From: Gammaproteobacteria bacterium
Lineage (GTDB): Bacteria; Pseudomonadota; Gammaproteobacteria; Pseudomonadales; Alcanivoracaceae
Length of the DNA stretch: 64,000 bases
Reading direction: 5' to 3'
NCBI GenBank assembly: GCA_018067045.1
Contig: JAGPVL010000015.1
Coordinates: 62,001-126,000, forward strand
Positions 7,848-17,900 of this stretch are shown one piece after another; within the stretch, counting starts at the first letter, position 1; each line of letters begins with the position of its first letter. The notes below the pieces were generated by a model, which did no database searches, was not told where the DNA came from, and was given only the letters and a program-made list of their open reading frames with translations. Both the position numbers and the translations under genes were made by a program.

Positions 7848-10400
7848 ATGAGCGAGCGGAAAAAACTTTTAGTGGTTGGTCATGGAATGGTTGGCCAGCG
7901 TTACCTGGAATGTCTTGTTGAGCGTGGCGCGAACAAAACCTATGACATAACCGTGCTGTGTGGCGAGTCGCGTCCAGCCTATGACCGTGTTGGTTTGAGC
8001 AGTTATTTTGCGGGCGTTACGGCGGATGAGTTGTCGTTGGTTTCAGAGAACTTTTTTGCAGACACAGGCATTGAAATTCGACTGTCTACCTTTGTAGACA
8101 GTATTGACCGTGATGCGAAGTCGGTGATGCTGTCGACGGGTGAGAGCCTGTCTTATGACATGCTTATGCTTGCGACCGGTTCATTTCCGTTCGTTCCGCC
8201 GATGCCGGGACATGATCGCGGCAACTGTTTTGTCTATCGCACCATTGATGACCTCGATGCAATGACTGCCGCATCTCAGCAATGCAAAACTGGCGTGGTG
8301 ATTGGTGGCGGACTGCTCGGCTTAGAAGCGGCAAACGCGCTTCGTCAGCTTGGTTTAGAAACCCATGTGGTGGAGTTTGCACCACGATTGATGGCCGTTC
8401 AGATTGATGATGCCGGCGGCAAGTTGCTGAAAAGCAAAATCGAAGAACTCGGCGTGAAGGTGCACACCGGTAAAGCGACCACGGAAATTGTCGACGGTGA
8501 CGATGCTGTGCACCGCATGAACTTCGCTGATGGTGAGCATCTCGAAACAGATCTTATTTTGTTTTCCGCCGGTATTCGTCCGCAAGACGCTTTGGCGCGC
8601 GCTTGTGGGTTGGAACTCGGTGAGCGCGGCGGGGTGGTTGTCGATAATCATTGTGTGACGTCTGACCCAAGTATTTATGCCATTGGTGAGGTGGCGTTAT
8701 GGAATGGCCGCATTTATGGATTAGTTGCGCCGGGCTATCAGATGGCTGTCGTGGCGGCAGATCATCTTGCTGGTGACGCGGTTGAGCAATTTACTGGCGC
8801 CGATATGAGCACCAAGCTAAAGCTGCTAGGTGTAGACGTTGCCAGCATTGGCGATGCCCATGCGAATTTCCCGGGTAGCAAAAGCTACGTTTACCTCGAC
8901 GAACAGGACGGCGTGTATAAGAAGATTGTTGTCTCTGCAGACGGTAAGAAGCTTCTTGGCGCGGTACTGGTAGGCGAAGCAAACGATTACGGTAACTTGT
9001 TGCAGTTATGTCTTAACGGTATTGATCTTCCGGCTGAGCCGGCGGGGTTGATTGTTCCGGGTACGAGCGGTGCGCCTATGTTGGGTGTCGATGCGTTACC
9101 TGACAGCGCGCAAATTTGTTCGTGTAATAATGTCAGCAAAGGGCAGTTATGCTGTGCGATTGATGCGGGTGCAACAACCGTTGGCGATCTAAAGAGTGAA
9201 ACTAAGGCCGCGTCGACTTGTGGTGGTTGTTCTGCATTAGTTAAACAGGTGTTGGATGCGGAGTTGAGCAAGCGTGGCGTTGAAGTGCTGAACCACCTTT
9301 GTGAGCACTTCCCGTATTCTCGCCAAGAGCTTTATCACTTGGTTCGTGTCGGTGAGATTAAGACGTTTGATGAGCTGCTTTCACAGCACGGTACTGGCCA
9401 TGGCTGCGAAGTGTGTAAGCCGACAGCGTCGTCAATTTTAGCCTCGTGCTGGAACGACTATATCTTGGAAAAAGATCACGCTGGCTTGCAAGACACTAAT
9501 GATTACTTTCTCGCGAACATGCAGCGTGATGGTACTTATTCTATCGTGCCCCGTGTTCCTGGCGGCGAAATAACACCAGACAAGTTAATCGTGATTGGTG
9601 AAGTCGCTAAAAAATATGATCTGTATACCAAGATTACCGGCGGCCAGCGTATTGATTTGTTCGGCGCCCGCGCGGATCAGTTGCCTGAGATATGGCGCGA
9701 GTTAATCGATGCAGGCATGGAGTCGGGGCACGCCTACGGCAAATCATTGCGTACGGTGAAATCTTGTGTCGGTTCGACTTGGTGTCGTTACGGTGTGCAG
9801 GATTCTGTGGGCACCGCGATTGTTGTCGAGAACCGTTATAAGGGCTTGCGTTCACCACATAAACTGAAGATGGCATTTTCGGGTTGTACGCGAGAATGTG
9901 CTGAAGCGCAGAGCAAAGATGTAGGCGTTATTGCCACGGAAAAGGGCTGGAATCTTTACTTGTGCGGTAACGGCGGTATGAAGCCACGCCATGCGGATTT
10001 GTTTGCGTCTGATCTCGACGATGTGACGCTGGTTAAATATATCGATCGTTTCTTGATGTTCTATGTGAAAACCGCCGATCGTCTTCAGCGCACCTCTGTT
10101 TGGATGGATAACCTCGAAGGCGGCATAGACTATCTTCGCGAAGTGGTAATCGATGACAAGCTTGGCATCGCCCAAGAGCTAGAAGATCAGATGGCTTTGA
10201 TCGTCGACACGTATCAATGCGAGTGGACAACAACGATTAATGATCCTGAAAAGATGAAGCGCTTTAAGCATTTTGTTAACAGTGATGACGTTGATGATGG
10301 CTTGGCGTATGTCCGCGAACGTGAGCAGCGTCGTCCGGCTTATGCCCACGAGCGTATCGCCGTTGAAACGGTTGAATCAGTAGTAGAGGAAGCATTATGA
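7848..10400 (+). CDS. nirB: Assimilatory nitrite reductase large subunit
   Basis: An 850-aa NAD(P)H-dependent nitrite reductase that makes ammonium from nitrite. The start is ATG 7848, with GGAG 7 bases before it, rather than GTG 7818, which coincides with the predicted transcription start. Order: FAD/NAD(P) oxidoreductase (residues ~1-285; GHGMVGQ, GGGLLGLEAA), a Bfd-like 2Fe-2S segment (~420-470; CSCN then CGGC), a ferredoxin-like half domain, and the sirohaem/4Fe-4S domain (~630-760) with its ligands in CVGSTWC and SGCTRECAEAQ. The stop overlaps the start of nirD by four bases. The sirohaem synthase gene often found nearby is not in this window. Confidence 0.96.
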   Translation: MSERKKLLVVGHGMVGQRYLECLVERGANKTYDITVLCGESRPAYDRVGLSSYFAGVTADELSLVSENFFADTGIEIRLSTFVDSIDRDAKSVMLSTGESLSYDMLMLATGSFPFVPPMPGHDRGNCFVYRTIDDLDAMTAASQQCKTGVVIGGGLLGLEAANALRQLGLETHVVEFAPRLMAVQIDDAGGKLLKSKIEELGVKVHTGKATTEIVDGDDAVHRMNFADGEHLETDLILFSAGIRPQDALARACGLELGERGGVVVDNHCVTSDPSIYAIGEVALWNGRIYGLVAPGYQMAVVAADHLAGDAVEQFTGADMSTKLKLLGVDVASIGDAHANFPGSKSYVYLDEQDGVYKKIVVSADGKKLLGAVLVGEANDYGNLLQLCLNGIDLPAEPAGLIVPGTSGAPMLGVDALPDSAQICSCNNVSKGQLCCAIDAGATTVGDLKSETKAASTCGGCSALVKQVLDAELSKRGVEVLNHLCEHFPYSRQELYHLVRVGEIKTFDELLSQHGTGHGCEVCKPTASSILASCWNDYILEKDHAGLQDTNDYFLANMQRDGTYSIVPRVPGGEITPDKLIVIGEVAKKYDLYTKITGGQRIDLFGARADQLPEIWRELIDAGMESGHAYGKSLRTVKSCVGSTWCRYGVQDSVGTAIVVENRYKGLRSPHKLKMAFSGCTRECAEAQSKDVGVIATEKGWNLYLCGNGGMKPRHADLFASDLDDVTLVKYIDRFLMFYVKTADRLQRTSVWMDNLEGGIDYLREVVIDDKLGIAQELEDQMALIVDTYQCEWTTTINDPEKMKRFKHFVNSDDVDDGLAYVREREQRRPAYAHERIAVETVESVVEEAL

Positions 10401-10741
10401 GTGAGTCGATTGCTTTGACATGGAAGGCCATTTGTTCTGCCGAGGATATCCTTCCGGATACGGGAGTTGGCGCGTTAATTGGGCAGCACCAGGTGGCTGT
10501 ATTTCGTACTTCTGATGACGTTTTTTATGCGCTGGATAACCATGATCCGTTTAGCGGCGCCAATGTGTTGGCGCGGGGAATACTCGGATCTGTCGGTGAA
10601 AGGCGCGTGGTGTCTTCACCGATTTACAAGCAACACTTTTGTTTAGAAGATGGCACATGTATTGAAGATGACAGTGTTTCGCTTCAGGTGTGGCCTGTTC
10701 GGCAACGTGATGGAGTTGTTGAAGTGGGCTGCGTTGCCTAA
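10397..10741 (+). CDS. nirD: Nitrite reductase small subunit
   Basis: A 114-aa Rieske-fold subunit that pairs with NirB. It starts inside the nirB stop codon (ATGA overlap), implying translational coupling. The fold markers are present (VAVFRT, FYALDNHDPFSGANV, YKQHFCLEDGTCIED). The classical CxH/CxxH cluster ligands are absent, as is normal for NirD. Confidence 0.94.
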   Translation: MSESIALTWKAICSAEDILPDTGVGALIGQHQVAVFRTSDDVFYALDNHDPFSGANVLARGILGSVGERRVVSSPIYKQHFCLEDGTCIEDDSVSLQVWPVRQRDGVVEVGCVA

Positions 10742-10788
10742 CTATCTTTTATCTACCTATTTTTCAAACGGAATGACTCGGAGTCTGT

Positions 10789-12066
10789 GTGGTTTATTCG
10801 GCGACAGATAAGCGTAAAAAACTTCTGGTAATCGGCAACGGCATGGCCGCATGCCGACTGCTAGAAGAAGTCTTATCGCTGACGCCAGACCTCTATCAGA
10901 TTACCGTTTTAAGTGCTGAGCGCCATGCTGGTTACAATCGCGTGCTACTTTCTCCTGTGCTAAGTGGTGAGAGCGATGTGGAGGCGATTACGACGCATCC
11001 GTTCGCGTGGTACAAGGCGCGTAATATTGATTTACGTGTGGGCGCGGCTGTTGAAAAAGTTGATCGGTTTCATCGAACAGTCACGACGCTCAGTGGTGAT
11101 TGCTTTTCCTACGATCGATTGGTCTTTGCAACCGGTGCAACGCCACGAAGGTTAACGGTGCCCGGTGCCGAGGCAAATAATATTTTGACGTTCCGCGATT
11201 TGCAGGATACGCGGCAGTTGATTGACACCACTGGCCGTTACCGTAAAGCGATTGTCATTGGTGGTGGATTTCTTGGCATTGAAGCCGCGGAGGGTTTGCG
11301 CGCGCGAGGCATGAATGTGACCTTGATTCACAGTGCTGGCTCGCTGTTGAATCGTCAGCTCGACGAAGAAGCGGGGCATTACCTTCAGCGTGATCTTGAA
11401 TCCCGTGGACTGTGCTTCTTGATGAAGGGTCGTACGGCTAGCTTTGATGTGCATGAGAACGGCGATGTGCGCGCTGTGGTGTTGGAAGATGGTCGAAGGA
11501 TTGGTGCTGACATTGTCGTGCTGGCCATCGGCATAGAACCGAACGTGGCTTTGGCGCGTTCTTGCGGAATTGAAGTAGGCCAAGCCATTCGTGTAGACGA
11601 TACCTTGCAAACATTTGACCCGGCGATTTATGCCATCGGTGAATGCGTTGAGCACAGGCAAAGAACCTTTGGTTTGATTGCTCCTTTATATGAACAGGCA
11701 AAAGTATGTGCGGCGCACCTCGCAGAAGCAGGGCATCGCATGTATCGCTTTACAGATACGCCGACACGACTGAAAGTTTCTGGCATCAGCGTGTATTCGG
11801 CAGGCGAGTTCGAGGATACCTTCGGGGGAAGTGTCCTCGTGCTGCGAGACCCAGCCGGCGGTGCATACCGCCGGTTGGTGTTACGTAGCTCAAAATTGGT
11901 CGGCATCGTGTTGTACGGTAATACCGATGATGCCGCGTTTTATGAACAATTATTGTTGGCCGAAACAGACGTGAGCGCAGTGCGTGATCAGTTGTTGTTT
12001 GGTCAAGGTTGTGCAACTCCCACATCTTCTGTGACGTCCGCCGATGCGTTCGGCAGTGCCGCCTAG
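10789..12066 (+). CDS. FAD-dependent oxidoreductase, nitrate reductase partner
   Basis: A 425-aa pyridine nucleotide-disulphide type oxidoreductase. The start is GTG 10789, preceded by CGGAG. It has an N-terminal FAD dinucleotide fold (LLVIGNGMAACRLLEE), a second nucleotide fold (AIVIGGGFLGIEAAEGL), and the FAD-closing motif (IYAIGECVEH). It is visibly a relative of the first ~400 residues of NirB two genes upstream, without the iron-sulphur and sirohaem parts. Position between nirD and the nitrate reductase gene suggests it passes electrons from NAD(P)H to the nitrate reductase, like the NasB/NasC-type electron-transfer subunits of Bacillus and Klebsiella. Gene names conflict between those systems, so I give none. 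Confidence 0.88.
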   Translation: MVYSATDKRKKLLVIGNGMAACRLLEEVLSLTPDLYQITVLSAERHAGYNRVLLSPVLSGESDVEAITTHPFAWYKARNIDLRVGAAVEKVDRFHRTVTTLSGDCFSYDRLVFATGATPRRLTVPGAEANNILTFRDLQDTRQLIDTTGRYRKAIVIGGGFLGIEAAEGLRARGMNVTLIHSAGSLLNRQLDEEAGHYLQRDLESRGLCFLMKGRTASFDVHENGDVRAVVLEDGRRIGADIVVLAIGIEPNVALARSCGIEVGQAIRVDDTLQTFDPAIYAIGECVEHRQRTFGLIAPLYEQAKVCAAHLAEAGHRMYRFTDTPTRLKVSGISVYSAGEFEDTFGGSVLVLRDPAGGAYRRLVLRSSKLVGIVLYGNTDDAAFYEQLLLAETDVSAVRDQLLFGQGCATPTSSVTSADAFGSAA

Positions 12067-12076
12067 TGAAGCAGAT

Positions 12077-14800
12077 ATGAGTTCGTCCTGCGTAAAAACA
12101 ACCTGTCCCTACTGCGGTGTCGGCTGCGGCGTAAAAGCCTCTGCATCTGAGCCGGTCTCGGGTGATACGCAGCACCCGGCGAATCGCGGCCGTCTCTGTG
12201 TTAAGGGATCGTCGTTACATGAGACGCTTGGCAATCGTGATCGTTTGCTGATGCCACGTGTTGACGGGCGCGATGTGCCTTGGTCTGCGGCGCTTGCCAC
12301 AGTAGCCGATCGTTTTAATCAAATAATTGCCCAGCACGGCCCAGATTCTGTGGCTTTCTATGTGTCCGGACAACTGTTAACGGAAGACTATTACGTCGCC
12401 AATAAACTGATGAAAGGGTTTATTGGCAGTGGCAATATCGACACCAATTCTCGCTTGTGTATGTCGTCTGCTGTTGCTGCGCATAAGCGAGCCTTCGGCG
12501 AAGACGTGGTACCGGGTTGTTACGAAGATTTAGAGTTGGCCGATCTTGTTGTGCTTACCGGCTCGAATACGGCGTGGGCGCATCCAATCGTTTATCAGCG
12601 TATTGCGGCGGCGAAAGAACGGCGGCCAGACATGCGCGTGGTGGTTATTGATCCTCGTAAAACGGCGACCTGTGATATTGCTGATTTACACCTTGCTATT
12701 GCGCCGGGTTCTGACGCATTTTTGTTTTCAGGCTTATTGGTTTGGTTGGCGGATGAAGAATATCTTGATAGCGATTATATCGATCAGCACACCAATGGTT
12801 TTGATCAAGCATTAAGACAAGCCAGAGAGGCCTGTGCCGACGTGGCGCAAGTAGCATTGCACTGTGGCCTGAATGAAGCGGATGTGAAAAAGTTTTACCG
12901 CTGGTTTGCGCGCACGGCCAAAACCGTCACGCTCTTCTCACAGGGGATTAATCAATCCGAAACGGGTACCGATAAGGGCAATAGTATTATCAATGTGCAC
13001 CTTGCGACGGGGCGTGTCGGATTGCCCGGGAGTGGGCCTTTTTCGATTACAGGCCAGCCGAATGCCATGGGGGGGCGGGAAGTGGGTGGCTTGTCCAATC
13101 AGTTGGCGGCGCACTTGGATATTGAGAACCCGTTACATCGCGGGGTAGTACAAGATTTTTGGCAGAGCCCAGAAATCTGTCGTGAGCCAGGTTTAAAAGC
13201 CGTCGACATGTTCGATGCCGTGGCTAGCGGCAAGATCAAAGCTATTTGGATTATGGCGACAAATCCGGTGGTGTCCTTGCCAAACTCCGAACAAGTACGG
13301 CAGGCGCTGATGAACTGTGAGTTTGTTGTTGTCTCGGATTGCATCGCGAATACCGACACAAGTTTGTGCGCAAATGTTTTGCTGCCGGCGTCGGGCTGGG
13401 GCGAGAAGGACGGCACTGTGACTAACTCGGAGCGCTGTATTTCTCGCCAGCGTGCGTTTTTGCCGCTACTCGGAGAGTCGAAACCTGATTGGTGGATTGT
13501 CAGTCAAGTGGCGGCTTACATGGGGCACGCTCAAGCGTTTGATTACGATAGCGCCGCGGCGATTTTTCGTGAGCATGCAGCGCTATCTAAAAGTGCGACA
13601 CAACAAAATCGGGTATTTGATCTCTCTAGTTTGGCAACCATGTCGGATGAACGTTATGCGCGGCTTGAACCGTTGCAATGGCCTGTGAATGACGCTGCAC
13701 CGAACGGGCAGAAGCGACTGTATGGGGATGGGAAGTTTAGTACCGCCGATGGTCGTGCAGTTTTTGTTGCGATTACGCCATCTGTCCCCAGTTTTATCGG
13801 CAAGACTGAAAATGTTTTATGTTTAAACAGCGGTCGTGTTCGCGATCAGTGGCATACCATGACGCGTACTGGTCGAACGTCAAAACTGTTTCGCCATATC
13901 GCTGAGCCGTTTATTGAGATGCACCCGATGGATGCGCGAGCGTTAACGCTACCGATCGAAGCCGACGTTGTGAAAGAGCATTTAGGGAGCGCGCGTGCCG
14001 AGGCTGAGAACGTTGGCATCGAATACGTTGAGGTCAACAGCGCGCACGGTTCAGCACTGGTGAAGTTGGTGGTGACGCCGTCGCAACAACGCGGCTCGGT
14101 ATTTATGCCGATTCATTGGAATGATCAGTTTGCCTCGCGGGCGCGCGTCGATGCGTTAGTGGCGCCGATCACCGACCCACACTCTGGGCAACCTGCGTTC
14201 AAACAAACGGCGGTCACGGTGAAATCTTGGCAGCCTCAATGGCAGGGCTGGTTGCTACGGTCGTCTTTGCCGACGTCATTGCAGCAGGATATTCAGCTGC
14301 CTTGTGAGTATTGGGCGCGGATGCCATTGACGGGGTGTGTCGACGGTTGGGCCTTGGCAGGCCAATCGCCGATGAGCATAGCGCTGGTGAAGCAGTGGGT
14401 AACAGATCCTTTGGTTGAATGGATTGAGCTTTGCGACGAAGAGCAGGGACACTATCGCGTTGTGGCGCTGGACGCACAGTGTCGGCCGATTTTATGGATG
14501 GCCTGGTCCGAGCAGAGCAATCCTAAACCCGACCTTGAATGGCTTGCAGAGCAATTTGAGCAGACTGTTCGCGGCGCTGATCGTATCGGTTTTGTGTCCG
14601 GGGTGTCCGCGCAACGCGGCCCCGATTTAGGCGCGGTTGTGTGCAGTTGTTTTCAGGTACGTGAGCGTACCATTGAGGCAGCTGTCGCAGCGGGCGCGGA
14701 TACAGTGGAAAAAGTGGGACGATCGTGTCGCGCTGGTACAAACTGCGGCTCCTGCATTCCGGAGGTTCGCGCATTGATAGAGTGCGTCACCAGCCTCTAG
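12077..14800 (+). CDS. nasC: Assimilatory nitrate reductase, catalytic subunit
   Basis: A 907-aa molybdopterin enzyme reducing nitrate to nitrite. I prefer ATG 12077 (MSSSCVKTTCPYCG) over ATG 12044, which would overlap the previous gene by 23 bases. The N-terminus holds the 4Fe-4S ligands CPYCGVGC with a fourth Cys about 27 residues on. The central part is the Mo-bis-MGD domain, followed by the molydopterin dinucleotide-binding domain (RVRDQWHTMTRTG). The last ~55 residues are a Bfd-like 2Fe-2S domain (CSCFQV then CGSC). This C-terminal domain is typical of assimilatory enzymes that take electrons from a flavoprotein such as the preceding gene product. It is the last gene of the nir-nas unit. 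Confidence 0.95.
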   Translation: MSSSCVKTTCPYCGVGCGVKASASEPVSGDTQHPANRGRLCVKGSSLHETLGNRDRLLMPRVDGRDVPWSAALATVADRFNQIIAQHGPDSVAFYVSGQLLTEDYYVANKLMKGFIGSGNIDTNSRLCMSSAVAAHKRAFGEDVVPGCYEDLELADLVVLTGSNTAWAHPIVYQRIAAAKERRPDMRVVVIDPRKTATCDIADLHLAIAPGSDAFLFSGLLVWLADEEYLDSDYIDQHTNGFDQALRQAREACADVAQVALHCGLNEADVKKFYRWFARTAKTVTLFSQGINQSETGTDKGNSIINVHLATGRVGLPGSGPFSITGQPNAMGGREVGGLSNQLAAHLDIENPLHRGVVQDFWQSPEICREPGLKAVDMFDAVASGKIKAIWIMATNPVVSLPNSEQVRQALMNCEFVVVSDCIANTDTSLCANVLLPASGWGEKDGTVTNSERCISRQRAFLPLLGESKPDWWIVSQVAAYMGHAQAFDYDSAAAIFREHAALSKSATQQNRVFDLSSLATMSDERYARLEPLQWPVNDAAPNGQKRLYGDGKFSTADGRAVFVAITPSVPSFIGKTENVLCLNSGRVRDQWHTMTRTGRTSKLFRHIAEPFIEMHPMDARALTLPIEADVVKEHLGSARAEAENVGIEYVEVNSAHGSALVKLVVTPSQQRGSVFMPIHWNDQFASRARVDALVAPITDPHSGQPAFKQTAVTVKSWQPQWQGWLLRSSLPTSLQQDIQLPCEYWARMPLTGCVDGWALAGQSPMSIALVKQWVTDPLVEWIELCDEEQGHYRVVALDAQCRPILWMAWSEQSNPKPDLEWLAEQFEQTVRGADRIGFVSGVSAQRGPDLGAVVCSCFQVRERTIEAAVAAGADTVEKVGRSCRAGTNCGSCIPEVRALIECVTSL

Positions 14801-14945
14801 AGTCGGGATAGTTTTTATCCGTTTGTCGTAACTTGCGTTGCTCGGTCCGTTGGCCTGTCCCTTCACGTACTTGTTTGATTATACTCACTAGACTCCTGCC
14901 CAACAAAACAGATAACCAGGAAGTTGCCGTGAGGCAGTAAACATT

Positions 14946-17900
14946 ATGGAAAATTTTCTTCGCTTTTGCTTGCTGGCCGCATTGGGTGCTTGCCTAGCGC
15001 CTGCTCACGCTCAGGTAACCTACTATGGCACCGGCGGTATCAACAGTAACATCCTCTACAATGGCAACTACGGTGGTGATGCCTGCACCTTTTGCCACAG
15101 TGTTGGTGGTGATACGACATTGGGCGACGCTACCTATCAGCCGTTCGAAACTGAAGCTCAGGTATATGCCTATACGATCGACACCATGGAAAACTATGTC
15201 GACACGGAGTATATGCCGTTAAGTGGTCCGTTAAATCAGGCCGGCCAGAATCTCTTTGCTGCGTGGAAGGCGGACGGCTACCCGACCAATGCTGCGCCGG
15301 AGGTGACGACGCGAACAGAGTCAGGGGTGAGTAAATATGCTGTGACCCTGCGTGGTTATGTGCAGGAAAACGGCTCAAACAGCACAGTTCGCTTTCGTTA
15401 TCGGATTGGTGCTGGCAGTTACACTTATGTTAGCGCGACCTCGCCGTCAGGAAGCGGTGGGGACGGTGTTAACCAGTCCGTGACAGCGGCCGTTTCTGGC
15501 CTCACGTGTGGCACTACTTATAATTATCAATTCCAAGCGGATAACAGCGTTTCTGGATCTTACGTCTCCGGGGCGACAGAGTATTTCACCACAAGTGCCT
15601 GCCCGACGATTACGCAAGGCGCTTCTGTTACCGAGAATATTAGTGAAGATGAGTCGCCGACGCCGTTTTCATTGACTTTGAATGCTACGGATGGTGATGG
15701 AAGCACGTTGACGTGGAGTATTTTTACGCAGGCAGGTAATGGCACGGCAACCGCGTCCGGTACCGGCACCAGTAAAGCGATTGGTTATAACCCTGATGCA
15801 AACTACAGCGGCGCTGACTCCTTTGTTGTGCGCGTCACTGACGGTACAACGCCAGACTACATTACCGTCAACGTTAATATGGCCGCGGTTAATGATGCGC
15901 CGGTTATTACACAAGGTGCGTCGGTCACGGTGAACATGTCTGAAGACAGTTCACCGACGGCGTTCAGTCGTACGCTCAATGCGACTGATGTTGAAGGTAG
16001 TACCATAACCTGGAGCATTTCGTCGGTTGCCAGCAACGGCACGGCGACGGCGTCAGGCACAGGCGCCAGCAAGGCGATCAGTTACACGCCGAACGCGAAT
16101 TACAACGGCACCGACAGTTTTGTCGTGCAGGTAAGCGACGGGTCGCTTACCGATACCATCACGGTGAACGTCAATATCGCGGCTCAGAATGATGCGCCGG
16201 TCATTACTCAGGGCGCCTCGGTACTTGTGAATATGTCTGAAGACAGTTCACCGACGCCGTTTAGCCGCACGTTGAATGCCACCGATGTGGAAGGCAGCAC
16301 GCTGACGTGGAGTATTTCTTCCGTGGCCAGTAATGGCACCGCGAGCGTTAGCGGCACAGGCACAAGCAAAGCGATTTCCTATACCCCTACGGCAAACTAT
16401 AACGGCAGTGACAGTTTCAATGTGCAGGTGAGTGATGGCTCGTTGACCGATACGATTACGGTCAATGTTTCTATCGCTTCGATTAATGACGCGCCGGTAA
16501 TCACGTCTTCGCCATCAACCTCGGCAACGGAAGATGTGCAATACAGTTATACCGTCGCGGTTACCGACCCTGACGACGCGGGCTTCGGCTCGGGACTGAC
16601 ACTGGCACTCAATTCTGCCACCGACGGTAATGCGGCACCGCTTGCGGGCGTCAGTTTTAATACCAGTACTGGGCTGCTGACGTTTACGCCGACGAACGCT
16701 ACCGTGTCGCCACTGAATTTTCAGGTGCAGGTGGAAGATGGTGACGAGGATTCGTCAGGGCCGACAGTACAGAGTTGGGCGGTGTCGGTGGATTCCGTCA
16801 ATGATCTGCCCGCTATTAGCACCACGGCACCGACCGCGGCAGCGGAAGATACTTTGTACACCTATACGGTGGGCGTGTCTGATCCAGATGACGATAATAA
16901 CGGCACCGATTTGATCTGGTCGCTCAGTGGTGAGCCCATGGGTATGACGATATCCAGTGTGGGCGTGATTAATTGGACGCCGACCGAGGGCGTGCTGACT
17001 TCAGGTACGGTTACCGTGTCAGTGGAAGATGGCGATGCTGTTCCCGATACCGAAAACTTTACCGTTACGGTAACCCCCGTCAATGATCCTCCCGTGATCA
17101 CCGCGCTACCGAGTGCCAATGCGAGAGAAGAAACCCTGTACCAGTTTGATGTGCTGGTTTCAGATCCCGATGACAACTCGTGGGCATTTTCGTTAAGCGG
17201 GGCGCCGACAGGCATGACCATCAATAACAGCGGTCGTATCAGCTGGTCGCCAGCAGAAGGCGTGTTAGCGTCGGGTACCGTCACGGTGATTGCGGCGGAC
17301 AGCGAACCGCTGCAGGACAGCGCTACATTCGCGATCACTGTCGATGCAGTGAATGATCAACCGTCGATAGTATCGTCGCCGGTGCTGACTGCGACCGAAG
17401 ACACGCTGTATCAATATCAGCTATCGGTGAACGATGCGGATATTCCGGCGGATAGTTTCAGCTACGATCTTACCGTTTCACCTACGGGCATGTTGGTGTC
17501 CAGCGGTGGCTTGATTCAGTGGACCGCCGGTGAGGCTGGTCCGTCGCAAGTTACGCCCTATAACGTCAGTGTGACGGCGCGCGTGCGCGACGGTCTCGAA
17601 GACGGTGTGACGCCAGCACTGCAGCCTTACATCATAAGCGTTACGCCCGTGAACGATTCACCGGTGATTACCGATGAGAGTCTGCAGCAGGTGGAGGAGT
17701 TATCGGCGTTTAGTTTGGCGTTGTCGGTGACGGATCCGGATGACGTTAATAACGGTACTGATTTGAGCTGGAGCACGGTCACAGTGCCAGGCACGATGTC
17801 GCTAAACAGTACCGGCACGCTTGGCTGGACGCCGCCGGAGGGCAGCTCCGGTGTTACGGGCGTGGCTTTCACCGACTATTCTGTGACCGTGCAAGTGGCG

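Noticed and set aside
16862-17338. 158-codon leftward frame opposite the Ig-like domains
   Set aside because: Shadow of a low-complexity Thr/Val-rich gene.
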